DNA of 61,475 nucleotides from assembly GCA_937975765.1 (NCBI GenBank), contig CALJUR010000098.1, forward strand, positions 1 through 61,475, given 5' to 3'. Source of the stretch: an uncultured Myxococcales bacterium. GTDB taxonomy: Bacteria > Myxococcota_A > UBA9042 > DTJE01. The position numbers were made by a program, and so were the translations under genes. Positions 35,463-43,142 of the stretch are shown here, piece by piece (position 1 is the first letter of the stretch; every line of letters starts with the position of its first letter). The notes below the pieces were generated by a model that worked only from the letters and a program-made list of their open reading frames with translations, was not told where the DNA came from and did no database searches.

Positions 35463-36410
35463 TCAGGCCTGCCAGGAGTCGGCCAGCCGCTTCATCGACA
35501 CCAGGTCGCCGACCGACCAGACCTCGTAGGCGGTGGCGTCCGGCCAGATGCGCCGCAGCGTGCCGCGCAGGACCTTGCCGGGGCCGACCTCGACGAACCG
35601 CGTCACGCCGTCTGCCATCAGGCCCTTCACGATGTCCACCCAGCGCACCGGGTTCCGCAACTGGGCCACCAGGGCCGCACGGATGGCGTCGGGTTCCGTG
35701 GCCGGGGCGCCGCTGACGTTGACGTACAGGCTCCGGGTCGGCGGCGCGATGCGGATGCCGTCCAGCACCGAAGAGAACGGGGCCTCGGCGGGTGCCATCG
35801 TCTCGCTGTGCCAGGCCCCCGAAACCGCCAGCGGCACGCACCGGGCGCCCTTCGCGTCGAAGTGCGCCGCGGCCCGGTCCATCGCCGCCGTGGTGCCCGA
35901 CAGCACCACCTGGTCGGGCGCGTTCAGGTTCGCGACGCCTCCCTCGGCGCGGTCCAGCAGGGCCTCGGTCCCGGCGATCACCTCCTCCATCGGGAGGCCC
36001 ACCACAGCGATCATCGTCCCGGGCGTCGCATGCGCCGCGTCGTCCATGGCCTTGCCGCGCGCCGCGGCCAGGCGCACCGCCTCGACCGGGGTCACGCAGC
36101 CGCAGCACGCGATCGCCGACAGTTCGCCCAGCGAGTGGCCCGCCGCCGTGTCCGGCACCACGCCGTGCGCGACCAGCCAGTCCATGCACGCCAGGTTCAC
36201 CGCGGTGATCGCCGGCTGCAGCACGGAGGTCCGGGACAGCGCGTCGAACGGCCCCCGGAAGCACATCATCGTCACGTCGGCGCCCGCGGCCTCGTTCGCC
36301 GCCTCGAACAGCGCCTTCGCCGCCGGCTCCTGCCGGAACAGGTCCTGGCCCATGCCCACCGCCTGCGAGCCCTGGCCGGGGAACAGGAACGCGGTCCGGA
36401 TTCCACCCAT
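35463..36410 (-). CDS. fabD: malonyl-CoA:ACP transacylase
   Basis: A 315-residue protein with the full FabD signature: TAFLFPGQGSQAVGMGQDL, active Ser93 in AGHSLGE and His in SGAWHSE, then FVEVGPGKVLRG. It loads malonyl units on ACP. It is the last gene of an ACP, GcvT-like, FabG, FabD operon. A dedicated FabD is not usual in aryl-polyene clusters. It may instead be the organism's only copy, which cannot be judged from this window. Confidence 0.93.
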   Translation of the reverse strand: MGGIRTAFLFPGQGSQAVGMGQDLFRQEPAAKALFEAANEAAGADVTMMCFRGPFDALSRTSVLQPAITAVNLACMDWLVAHGVVPDTAAGHSLGELSAIACCGCVTPVEAVRLAAARGKAMDDAAHATPGTMIAVVGLPMEEVIAGTEALLDRAEGGVANLNAPDQVVLSGTTAAMDRAAAHFDAKGARCVPLAVSGAWHSETMAPAEAPFSSVLDGIRIAPPTRSLYVNVSGAPATEPDAIRAALVAQLRNPVRWVDIVKGLMADGVTRFVEVGPGKVLRGTLRRIWPDATAYEVWSVGDLVSMKRLADSWQA

Positions 36411-36423
36411 CGCCTCTCCTGAA

Positions 36424-37170
36424 TCAGATGACCGCGCCCGACAGCCCGCCGTCGACGACCAGCGCCTGGCCGGTCACGTAGGACGACTCGTCGGACGCCA
36501 GGAACAGCGCCGCCGCCGCGATCTCCTCGGGGCGGCCGAAGCGCCCCATCACGATCCGCTCCTTGTAGCCGCGGCGCATCGGCGACGGGAGCGTCGCCGT
36601 CATGTCGGTGTCCACGAATCCCGGCACCACGCAGTTCGCCCGGATGCCCTTGCCGCTGCACTCCGCGGCCAGCCCGCGCGTGAACGCCAGGATGGCCCCC
36701 TTGGACGCGCAGTAGGCCGCCTGCCCGGCCAGCCCGAACATCCCGGCGACCGACGAGACGTTCACGATCGTCCCCGAGCGCTGCAGCAGCATCGGCCGGA
36801 CGGCCGCCTTCGCCCAGTTCACCGTGCCCTTCACGTTGGCGTCCAGCACCCGGTCGATCTCGGCGGCCGTCATCATCGCCAGCAGGCCGTTGACCGCCAC
36901 GCCGGCGTTTCCGACCAGGACGTCCAGCCGGCCGTCGCGCGCCAGCACCGCCTGCACCGCCTGTTCGACCGCCTCCCGGTCCCCGCTGTCGCATCGCAGG
37001 CCCGTCGTGCCCGGCACCGCGGCCATCACCTCGTTCGCCGCCTCCTCGTGCCGCACCCACGTGAACCAGACCTTCGCGCCTTCCGCCGCGAAGCGTTCCA
37101 CGATGGCGCGGCCGATCCCGCGGCTGCCGCCCGTGACGATCGCCACCTTGTCCTGCAGGCGAAAAGGCAT
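36424..37170 (-). CDS. 3-oxoacyl-ACP reductase (FabG-like SDR)
   Basis: A 248-residue short-chain dehydrogenase with VTGGSRGIGRAIVE, NAGV, catalytic Ser in NVSSVAG, and Tyr/Lys in YCASK, ending with TGQALVVDGGL. It reduces 3-oxoacyl-ACP with NADPH. The ATG 37170 has GGAGAGG upstream; a longer frame on this strand is a shadow of the GcvT-like gene. A second FabG-type enzyme lies at 41.8 kb. Confidence 0.9.
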   Translation of the reverse strand: MPFRLQDKVAIVTGGSRGIGRAIVERFAAEGAKVWFTWVRHEEAANEVMAAVPGTTGLRCDSGDREAVEQAVQAVLARDGRLDVLVGNAGVAVNGLLAMMTAAEIDRVLDANVKGTVNWAKAAVRPMLLQRSGTIVNVSSVAGMFGLAGQAAYCASKGAILAFTRGLAAECSGKGIRANCVVPGFVDTDMTATLPSPMRRGYKERIVMGRFGRPEEIAAAALFLASDESSYVTGQALVVDGGLSGAVI

Positions 37171-37204
37171 GGCCTCTCCACTGTTTCCGGGGGAATCGAT
37201 GCGG

Positions 37205-38302
37205 TCAGACCTCGTCCAGCCGGACGGAGAGGCTTGCCGGGACGAACGGCGGCAGGGAGATCGAGCGGGCCGGCAAGGCGCCCGAGTCCGTCCGGACCTC
37301 GAAATCCAGGCCCGACCAGGCCACCGGCTGGTCCAGCAAGGCCAGCCCCATCTCGCGCTGCAGCCCGTCCGACCAGCCGCAGGCGACCACGGTCCCGACC
37401 GGGTCGCCATCCAGCACCACGGTCGAACCCTCGGCCAGGCCCTTCGCGCCCGCCGCCAGGGCGATGCCCACGATCTTCCTCGGGACCCCCGCCTCGCGGC
37501 GCGCCAGGATCGCGTCCCGGCCCGAGAAGCCGTCCTTCTGGAAGTCGATCATCCACTGCAGGCCCAGCGGCAGCGGGTCGCGCACGGCACGGCCCTCGCG
37601 GTTGACGTTGAAGAACCGGCCGTCCAGTTTCAGCAGGTCCAGCGCGTCCAGTCCGTACGGGGCGATCCCGTGCCTGGCGCCGGCGTCCATCAGGCGCCCG
37701 TGGACCTTGTCCGCGTCGGCGGCCGGCACCACCAGCCAGTAGCCGAACTCGGCGGTCTTGCCGGCGCGCAGCACGCCGACCGGGACGCCGTCCAGGTCGT
37801 GGGCCTCGACCGACAGGTAGGGCATGCCCAGGATGTCGCGCCCGAACAGGTCCCGCAGCGGGCCCCAGGCCTTCGGGCCATCCACGCACAGGACCGCGGT
37901 CTCGTCCGTCACGTCCCGGACCGGGCAGCCGGCCAGCAGCCGCGCGACGTCCTCGCGGGGCGCGCATGCCTCGCAAAGGACCAGGATCTCCTCGTCTCCG
38001 CAGGCGATGTAGGCGTCGGCGACGATCATCCCCTCCGCGTCGGCCAGCAGCGTGTGCAGCACCCGGCCGTAGCGCAGGTTCGCGACGTTGCCGGCGAAGA
38101 CCTCGTCCAGGGGGTAGATCGCGTCGTCGACCGGCCCCTTGAAGACCAGCACGTGGGAGGCGTCCAGCAGGCCCACGGCTTCGCGAACCGCGCGGTACTC
38201 GGCGCCGACATCCCCGAAATGGGCGGCCAGGTTCGCGCCGTCGCGATCCGTCATCATCGCGCCGGCCCGGGCCAGGAACGAAGCCACGTGGGAGTTCCTC
38301 AT
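37205..38302 (-). CDS. GcvT-like aminomethyltransferase family protein, substrate unknown
   Basis: A 365-residue protein of the GcvT/DmdA/LigM superfamily, which binds tetrahydrofolate and moves one-carbon groups. Visible motifs are YRAVREAVGLLDASHVLVFKG near the N-terminus (typical GcvT opening), GKTAEFGYWLVVP, the folate-domain GLDALDLLKLDGRFF, and KDGFSGRDAIL. The gene sits between an ACP (ATGA overlap) and FabG/FabD, far from glycine-cleavage genes, which are absent here. It is therefore more likely an O-demethylase or C1 transferase of the cluster than a glycine-cleavage T protein. Confidence 0.8.
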   Translation of the reverse strand: MRNSHVASFLARAGAMMTDRDGANLAAHFGDVGAEYRAVREAVGLLDASHVLVFKGPVDDAIYPLDEVFAGNVANLRYGRVLHTLLADAEGMIVADAYIACGDEEILVLCEACAPREDVARLLAGCPVRDVTDETAVLCVDGPKAWGPLRDLFGRDILGMPYLSVEAHDLDGVPVGVLRAGKTAEFGYWLVVPAADADKVHGRLMDAGARHGIAPYGLDALDLLKLDGRFFNVNREGRAVRDPLPLGLQWMIDFQKDGFSGRDAILARREAGVPRKIVGIALAAGAKGLAEGSTVVLDGDPVGTVVACGWSDGLQREMGLALLDQPVAWSGLDFEVRTDSGALPARSISLPPFVPASLSVRLDEV

Positions 38303-38607
38303 CGCACGCCTCCGCCGATCGCCGCGGACGCCGCCTTCTGCTCCAGAACGAAGTCCACGATGGTGTTGATGGAACGCAACAGCCCGATCCCGCCGTCCCC
38401 GACCTTCACGCCGAACTCCTGCTCGACGCTGAGGACCACCTCCAGGGCGTCCAGGGAATCCAGGCCCAGGCCCGACCCCAGCAGCGACACGTCCTCGTGC
38501 AGGTCGTCCTCGGTGTACGGCAGGGAAAGCCGGGTGATCAGGTTCCGCTTGATGCGGGCCACGACCTCGGAACGGGTCTCGATCAGCGATTGCGTTCTCG
38601 CGTGCAT
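38299..38607 (-). CDS. acyl carrier protein (second)
   Basis: A 102-residue ACP with Ser51 in GLGLDSLDALE, an N-terminal extension of about 15 residues, and a Gly/Ala-rich tail. It is the first gene of the ACP, GcvT-like, FabG, FabD operon. The presence of two different ACPs is typical of aryl-polyene clusters (ApeE/ApeF). Confidence 0.88.
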   Translation of the reverse strand: MHARTQSLIETRSEVVARIKRNLITRLSLPYTEDDLHEDVSLLGSGLGLDSLDALEVVLSVEQEFGVKVGDGGIGLLRSINTIVDFVLEQKAASAAIGGGVR

Positions 38608-38650
38608 CCTTCTTCTTCCTGTTGGTACCGGGTCTCGTCAGGGCGGCGAT

Positions 38651-38678
38651 ACTTTAGCAGATTCGGGTGCGGGTGCAA
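38651..38678 (-). promoter_or_regulatory. predicted promoter of the ACP-GcvT-FabG-FabD operon
   Basis: TTGCAC (38678-38673), a 16-base spacer and TAAAGT (38656-38651) preceded by TGC (extended -10). The expected start site is about 37 bases before the ACP ATG. The stretch 38637-38662 is conspicuously AT-richer than its surroundings. Confidence 0.55.
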
Positions 38679-38691
38679 GTCGGTCGGTGGC

Positions 38692-39255
38692 TCAGAATGG
38701 CACCGCCAGCAGGCGGACGCAGGGAGCGGGCGGAGGGGTCCAGCCCCGGGCCAGGCGCAACCGCGGACCCCGCCTGGCCTCGGGCCGCAGCAGGTCGTCC
38801 CGGTGGGCCTCCCAGTAGTCGCGCATCGCCTTCTCGGACGCCGATGGGGTGGCCATCAGCGCGACCCCCGGCACGAACAGCGCGAAGCCGCCGCCCAGCG
38901 TGCCCCCGAGGATGGCGGCCCCGGTCCCCTCGTCCCCGTTGACGAACACCGACGCGCCGATGATCGCCCCCAGGATCATGGAGATCGAGCCCAGCGATAC
39001 CAGGGCCCGCCCGCCGGCCATGCGGCTGCGGGATGCCGGGACGTAGCGTTCGGCCAGTTCGCGGAACTCGAGGTCCGAGGACAGCGCTTCGTCCACCAGC
39101 ACCGGGTCCTCCTTCAGGGCCCGGGTGACCAGGGTGACCGTGCGGCGCTCGACCCGCGCGGGCCGGCTGGACCGGGACTGCGCGCTGGCGTCGGAGGCCG
39201 GCAGCAGGGCCACCAGGGGCGCCAGCAGCAATGCCGCAGGGGCGAGTCTGGACAT
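38692..39255 (-). CDS. putative secreted/membrane protein, unknown
   Basis: A 187-residue protein with a Sec signal (AALLLAPLVALLPASDASAQ). A hydrophobic, Gly-rich double segment (SLGSISMILGAIIGASVFV, AAILGGTLGGGFALFVPG) probably spans a membrane twice. The C-terminus is basic and Pro-rich. No family was recognised. The start ATG 39255 has GGAGG seven bases upstream. It is divergent from the KS operon at 39.4 kb and follows its own promoter, so membership in the polyene cluster is uncertain. Confidence 0.7.
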   Translation of the reverse strand: MSRLAPAALLLAPLVALLPASDASAQSRSSRPARVERRTVTLVTRALKEDPVLVDEALSSDLEFRELAERYVPASRSRMAGGRALVSLGSISMILGAIIGASVFVNGDEGTGAAILGGTLGGGFALFVPGVALMATPSASEKAMRDYWEAHRDDLLRPEARRGPRLRLARGWTPPPAPCVRLLAVPF

Positions 39256-39295
39256 CCCGACACCTCCCGGATCGGAACCGTCTGGAAGATGCGAC

Positions 39296-39325
39296 ATCCT
39301 AGCAGCGCCGCCTGCCCCGGGTCAA
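39296..39325 (-). promoter_or_regulatory. predicted promoter of the 38.7-39.3 kb gene
   Basis: TTGACC (39325-39320), an 18-base spacer and TAGGAT (39301-39296) preceded by TGC. Confidence 0.5.
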
Positions 39326-39366
39326 CGCACGCCGCGCACGCCGTGCCCGCGCGCCCGCCCGTCGCG

Positions 39367-39396
39367 TTGACAGGCCCCCGGACCATGCCGGATACT
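39367..39396 (+). promoter_or_regulatory. predicted promoter of the KS-ApeC-ApeP-KR operon
   Basis: A perfect TTGACA (39367-39372), an 18-base spacer and GATACT (39391-39396), 33 bases ahead of the KS start codon. Confidence 0.55.
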
Positions 39397-39428
39397 CCGG
39401 CTCGAACCGGCAGGGAGCCTGGCCCGCA

Positions 39429-40607
39429 ATGCACACCCTTCCCATCCTCGGGTACTCGGCCGTCAGCGCCCTCGGGACCACGATCGACCAGCACCGGCAG
39501 GCGCTGCGTGCCGGGCGGACGGGGCTGTCCGCCTCCGGTTCCGCCGTGCTGCCGGGTGCTTCCGCTCCGGTGGGCGAAGTGCGCGTCGAACTGCCCCCCT
39601 TGCCCCGGCCGCTGGCCCGGTACGACAGCCGGTGCGCGCGGCTGCTGGCGCTGGCGCTCGACCCGCTGCAGCCGCTGCTGCGCGGGTTGTCGGCGACCTA
39701 TCCCGCGCATCGCCTGGGGGTGGTGGTCGGCACCAGCGCCTCGGGCAACCGGGACCTGGAGGACGCCTTCCGGGCGGCCGGGGCGGCCGGGTACGACTAC
39801 CACCACCGGCAGGCGTTCGGGTCCGTCGCCGAGGTGGCGGCCGGCCTGGTCGGCGCGCGCGGGCCGGCCTACGTGGTGTCCACGGCGTGCTCGTCGGGCG
39901 CCCAGGCGGCGATCTCGGCGGCCCGCCTGCTGCGGGCCGGGGTCTGCGACGTGGTCGTGGTCGCCTCGGTGGACGCGCTGTGCTGGACCACGTTCCACGG
40001 GTTCCGGGGACTGGGCGTGATGGACCCGGGACCGTGCCGTCCCTTCGACGCCGAGCGGCGCGGCCTGAACCTGGGCGAGGGGGCCGCGGCCCTGGTGCTG
40101 GCGTGCCGGCGCCCGCCCGACGGGAACGGGGGACCCGACCTGTTCCTGGCCGGCTGGGGCGCGGGTTCCGAGGCGTACCACATGACGGCACCCGAGCCGG
40201 AAGGCGAGGGCGCGGCGCGCGTGATGGCGGAGGCGATCGCCCGTGCCCGCATCACGCCGTCGGACGTGGGCTACGTGAACCTGCACGGCACCGCGACGCC
40301 GGCCAACGACACGGCCGAATCGCGCGGGGTGGTGAAGGCGCTGGGCCCGGACGTCCCGTGCTCCTCGACCAAGGGATTCACCGGGCACATGCTGGGTGCC
40401 GCGGCCGGAGTGGAGGCGTCGATCACGCTGATGGCGCTGGTCGACGAGGTCCTGCCCCGCAACCTCGGCTGCGAGGTGCTGGACCCCGACGTGCGGGCCC
40501 GCATCCTGCGCGACGACCTGGCCGCGCCCGGGATCCGGTACGCGATGTCCAACTCGTTCGCCTTCGGCGGAAACGACACCTCCCTCGTGTTCGGGGTGCG
40601 GCGATGA
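39429..40607 (+). CDS. beta-ketoacyl-ACP synthase, active (polyene elongation)
   Basis: A 392-residue KS with Cys154 in VSTACSSGAQA, His286 in NLHGTATPAND and His320 in KGFTGHMLGAA. Its N-terminus (PILGYSAVSALG) and close coupling (ATGA) to an ApeC-like chain factor resemble the KS/CLF pair of aryl-polyene clusters. It would condense malonyl-ACP with the growing polyene. It starts the fourth block of the cluster. Confidence 0.88.
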   Translation: MHTLPILGYSAVSALGTTIDQHRQALRAGRTGLSASGSAVLPGASAPVGEVRVELPPLPRPLARYDSRCARLLALALDPLQPLLRGLSATYPAHRLGVVVGTSASGNRDLEDAFRAAGAAGYDYHHRQAFGSVAEVAAGLVGARGPAYVVSTACSSGAQAAISAARLLRAGVCDVVVVASVDALCWTTFHGFRGLGVMDPGPCRPFDAERRGLNLGEGAAALVLACRRPPDGNGGPDLFLAGWGAGSEAYHMTAPEPEGEGAARVMAEAIARARITPSDVGYVNLHGTATPANDTAESRGVVKALGPDVPCSSTKGFTGHMLGAAAGVEASITLMALVDEVLPRNLGCEVLDPDVRARILRDDLAAPGIRYAMSNSFAFGGNDTSLVFGVRR

Positions 40608-41416
40608 AGGGATTCCCGATCGTGGGCGCCGCCGGGCTGCTGGACGGGACCCGCCCGATCCTGGGCGAGGCCCTGCCCGGGGACGACGAGTTCATCCCGA
40701 AGAACGTGCGGCGGCGCATCAGCCGCCTGATCGCGCAGGCGCTGCGGGTGACCCGGGACGCCGGCGGCCTGGATGCCTCGCCGGAGGCCCCGCTGGTCTT
40801 CGCGACCGCGAACGGCGAGATCAACACCATCGGCGCGATCCTGCCGGCGCTGATGCCGGCCCAGCCGCAGGTGTCGCCGACCCTGTTCCACAACTCCGTG
40901 CACAACGCGGCGCCCGGGTACTGGGCGATCCTGTCGAAACGACTGGCGGCCTCCACCACCGTCACGATGGGAAAGGCGTCGTTCGAGGCGGCGATGCTGG
41001 ACGCCTGGACCCGGCTGGCCGACGGCGACCCCGAGGTGCAGGTGACGGCCGGCGACGAGGCGATCACGGCGGCCCCCTGGGCCGACCCGCCGCACTGCAC
41101 GGGCGACTTCTGCGGGTCGCTGCGGATCGTCCAGCCGGGCGACGGCCCGCGCCTGGGCCGGCTGGTGTCCGTGACGTTCCTGCCCGGCCGGGACGAGGGC
41201 TTCGACCCGGTGGCCGAGGCCGGGAAGGTCGGCGCGACGGAGGTGGCCGACGACCCCGGCACGCTGCCGGGGGGGGCGGCCCATCCGTGCGCCGGGGCCG
41301 CCGCCGTCCTGGCATTCCTGCTGCGTCCCGGTGCCGCGGGCCGCATGCTGCTGGCGCGCCGCTCGCCGGCCGGGGGCCGGTTCGTGCTGGTGGTGGAACG
41401 GGAGGCCCATGGCTGA
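40604..41416 (+). CDS. ApeC-type ketosynthase-like chain-length factor
   Basis: A 270-residue protein of the ketoacyl-synt_2 type. Its hallmark is TLFHNSVHNAAPGYWAI, followed by TVTMGKASFEAAMLDAW. There is no nucleophilic Cys or HGTGT motif, so it is expected to be a non-catalytic partner of the KS just upstream. It overlaps that gene by ATGA and the dehydratase gene by eight bases. Confidence 0.85.
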   Translation: MKGFPIVGAAGLLDGTRPILGEALPGDDEFIPKNVRRRISRLIAQALRVTRDAGGLDASPEAPLVFATANGEINTIGAILPALMPAQPQVSPTLFHNSVHNAAPGYWAILSKRLAASTTVTMGKASFEAAMLDAWTRLADGDPEVQVTAGDEAITAAPWADPPHCTGDFCGSLRIVQPGDGPRLGRLVSVTFLPGRDEGFDPVAEAGKVGATEVADDPGTLPGGAAHPCAGAAAVLAFLLRPGAAGRMLLARRSPAGGRFVLVVEREAHG

Positions 41417-41831
41417 GTTGCTGCCCATCGACGTGCTGCTGCCGCACCGATCCGCGATGCGGTTCCTCGACGAGGCGCTGGACCTCCAGCCGGACCGCGC
41501 CACCTGCCGCGGCGTGGTTCGCGCCGACAACCCTTTCGTGCGGGACGGCGTGCTGGACCCGGTGGCCCTGATCGAGTTCATCGCGCAGGCCGCCGCCGCG
41601 CTGGTCACCAGCCAGGACCCGACGCGCGGGCCGGTCCGGGGCTGGCTGGTGGCGGGCCGCAACGTGGAACTGGCGGCCGGGGACATCCCCGTGGGAGGCG
41701 TGCTGGAGGTCGACGTGATCGAGGCGGCCAAGGTTGGCGACTTCGCGTCGTTCGACGGCGTCGTCCGGTGCCAGGGGCGCGAGGTCGGCCGCGGCAACGT
41801 CAAGGTGTTCAAGTCCGCGGAGGGCGCGTGA
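41409..41831 (+). CDS. ApeP-type hotdog 3-hydroxyacyl-ACP dehydratase
   Basis: A 140-residue hotdog protein starting with the ApeP signature LLPHRSAMRFLDEALD. The helix ALIEFIAQAAAAL and a C-terminal VKVFKSAEG follow. In characterised aryl-polyene systems ApeI and ApeP are the two dehydratases; both types occur in this window, in different operons. Its stop shares one base with the ketoreductase ATG (TGATG). Confidence 0.85.
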   Translation: MAELLPIDVLLPHRSAMRFLDEALDLQPDRATCRGVVRADNPFVRDGVLDPVALIEFIAQAAAALVTSQDPTRGPVRGWLVAGRNVELAAGDIPVGGVLEVDVIEAAKVGDFASFDGVVRCQGREVGRGNVKVFKSAEGA

Positions 41832-42562
41832 TGCAGCCGCAGAAGGGGCGGGCCCTGGTCACCGGCGCCAGCCGGGGGATCGGCCGTGCCATCGCGATGG
41901 AACTGGGCGCGATGGGCTTCGAGGTGCTGGTCAACTTCCGGTCCGAGGCCGCGAAGGCCGCCGAGGTGTGCCAGGCGATTGTCGCCGCGGGCGGTCGCGC
42001 CGTGCCGGTAGGTTTCGACGTGACCGACGGTGCGGCCGTGGCGGAGGCGCTGGCGCCCTGGCTGGAGGACCCCGCGGGCATCGACGTGCTGGTCAGCAAC
42101 GCCGGCGTCACGGCCGATGGGCTGTTCGTCGGGATGGAGCCCGAGGCGTGGGAGCGCCCGATCCGGACGTCGCTTCACGGCTTCTACCACGTGGCGAAGC
42201 CGGTCGTGCGCGGCATGGCGAAGCGGCGCCGCGGACGCGTCGTCGTGGTCTCGTCGGTCAGCGGCATCACCGGCAACCCGGGCCAGGTCAACTACTCGGC
42301 GGCCAAGGCCGGCCTGATCGGAGCGACGAAGGCCCTGGCACGGGAACTGGCCGCCCGGAACGTGGTCGTGAACTGCGTCGCCCCGGGGCTGATCGACACG
42401 GACATGTCCGCCGACGCCCCGCGCGAGCAGATGCTGGCGTCGATCCCGATGCGGCGAATCGGGCGGCCGGAAGAGGTCGCCCGGGTGGTCGCCTTCCTGT
42501 GCAGCGACGCCGTCTCCTACCTGACCGGCCAGGTCGTCGCGGTGGACGGCGGCCTGACCTGA
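41831..42562 (+). CDS. 3-oxoacyl-ACP reductase (ApeQ/FabG-type SDR)
   Basis: A 243-residue short-chain dehydrogenase with VTGASRGIGRAIAME, SNAGVTADG, catalytic VVSSVSG, YSAAK and TGQVVAVDGGL. In aryl-polyene clusters the ketoreductase follows the ApeP dehydratase, exactly as here. It reduces 3-oxoacyl-ACP before dehydration. Confidence 0.9.
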   Translation: MQPQKGRALVTGASRGIGRAIAMELGAMGFEVLVNFRSEAAKAAEVCQAIVAAGGRAVPVGFDVTDGAAVAEALAPWLEDPAGIDVLVSNAGVTADGLFVGMEPEAWERPIRTSLHGFYHVAKPVVRGMAKRRRGRVVVVSSVSGITGNPGQVNYSAAKAGLIGATKALARELAARNVVVNCVAPGLIDTDMSADAPREQMLASIPMRRIGRPEEVARVVAFLCSDAVSYLTGQVVAVDGGLT

Positions 42563-42593
42563 CGCGTTCTTCCGGATCCCGATGGAGGTCGTC

Positions 42594-43142
42594 ATGAACG
42601 GGTCCTGCAGGTGCGTCCCGGGCTGGGTGCTGCTGGTCCTGGCGGGCATCGGGTGCGGGGCCGGCGGCGAGTCCGTGCGGAAGGAGGAACCTGTGCCGAC
42701 CGGCGCGCTGCGGCCGATGGCCGAGGACCGCGCGAACCTTCCGCTGGGCCTGGAGGTGGAGGGAGCGTTGCGGCCCGACGGCGACCTGGACCTGGTCGTG
42801 ACCGTCCGGGTGGCGGGTCGCCTGTTCGCGCCCCCTGTGCTGCGGGTGGCGCCGCCCGAGGGCGCGTCGCTGGTCCGCGGGTACGCCGAGGAGGTGCTGG
42901 CGGCGCCCGGCCGGGACGTCACGTACCGGCGGGAGTTCACCGTGCACCCGGCTCGCACGCCGCTCCGCATCGTCGTGCAGTCCGTCGGGGTGGCCTACGG
43001 GGCACGGGCCGAGGCCTCCTGGCCGCCGCCCGATGCCGCGACGACGCCGGCCGGTCCGCGGACGGAGGCCGTGCCTGCGACGGGCATCGGCGGGGTGGAA
43101 ATCCGGGAGGCGGTTCCGCTGGATCGGCCTACTTCTCGGTGA
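42594..43142 (+). CDS. small lipoprotein, unknown
   Basis: A 182-residue protein with a signal peptide and lipobox (VLLVLAGIGC). Residues of about 55-135 form an all-beta domain (PDGDLDLVVTVRVAGRL, APPVLRVAPPEG, RREFTVHP). A Pro/Thr-rich tail follows. The start ATG 42594 has GGAGG five bases upstream; ATG 42582 lacks one. It may be the last gene of the KS operon, 31 bases after the ketoreductase. Its last 14 bases overlap the 3' end of the opposite-strand OmpA-like gene. Confidence 0.65.
   Translation: MNGSCRCVPGWVLLVLAGIGCGAGGESVRKEEPVPTGALRPMAEDRANLPLGLEVEGALRPDGDLDLVVTVRVAGRLFAPPVLRVAPPEGASLVRGYAEEVLAAPGRDVTYRREFTVHPARTPLRIVVQSVGVAYGARAEASWPPPDAATTPAGPRTEAVPATGIGGVEIREAVPLDRPTSR

Noticed and set aside
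14631..42562. Polyunsaturated fatty acid synthase (Pfa/OrfA) cluster
   Set aside because: No multidomain PKS with tandem ACPs and no enoyl reductase is present. All enzymes are discrete type II proteins with aryl-polyene-type partners.
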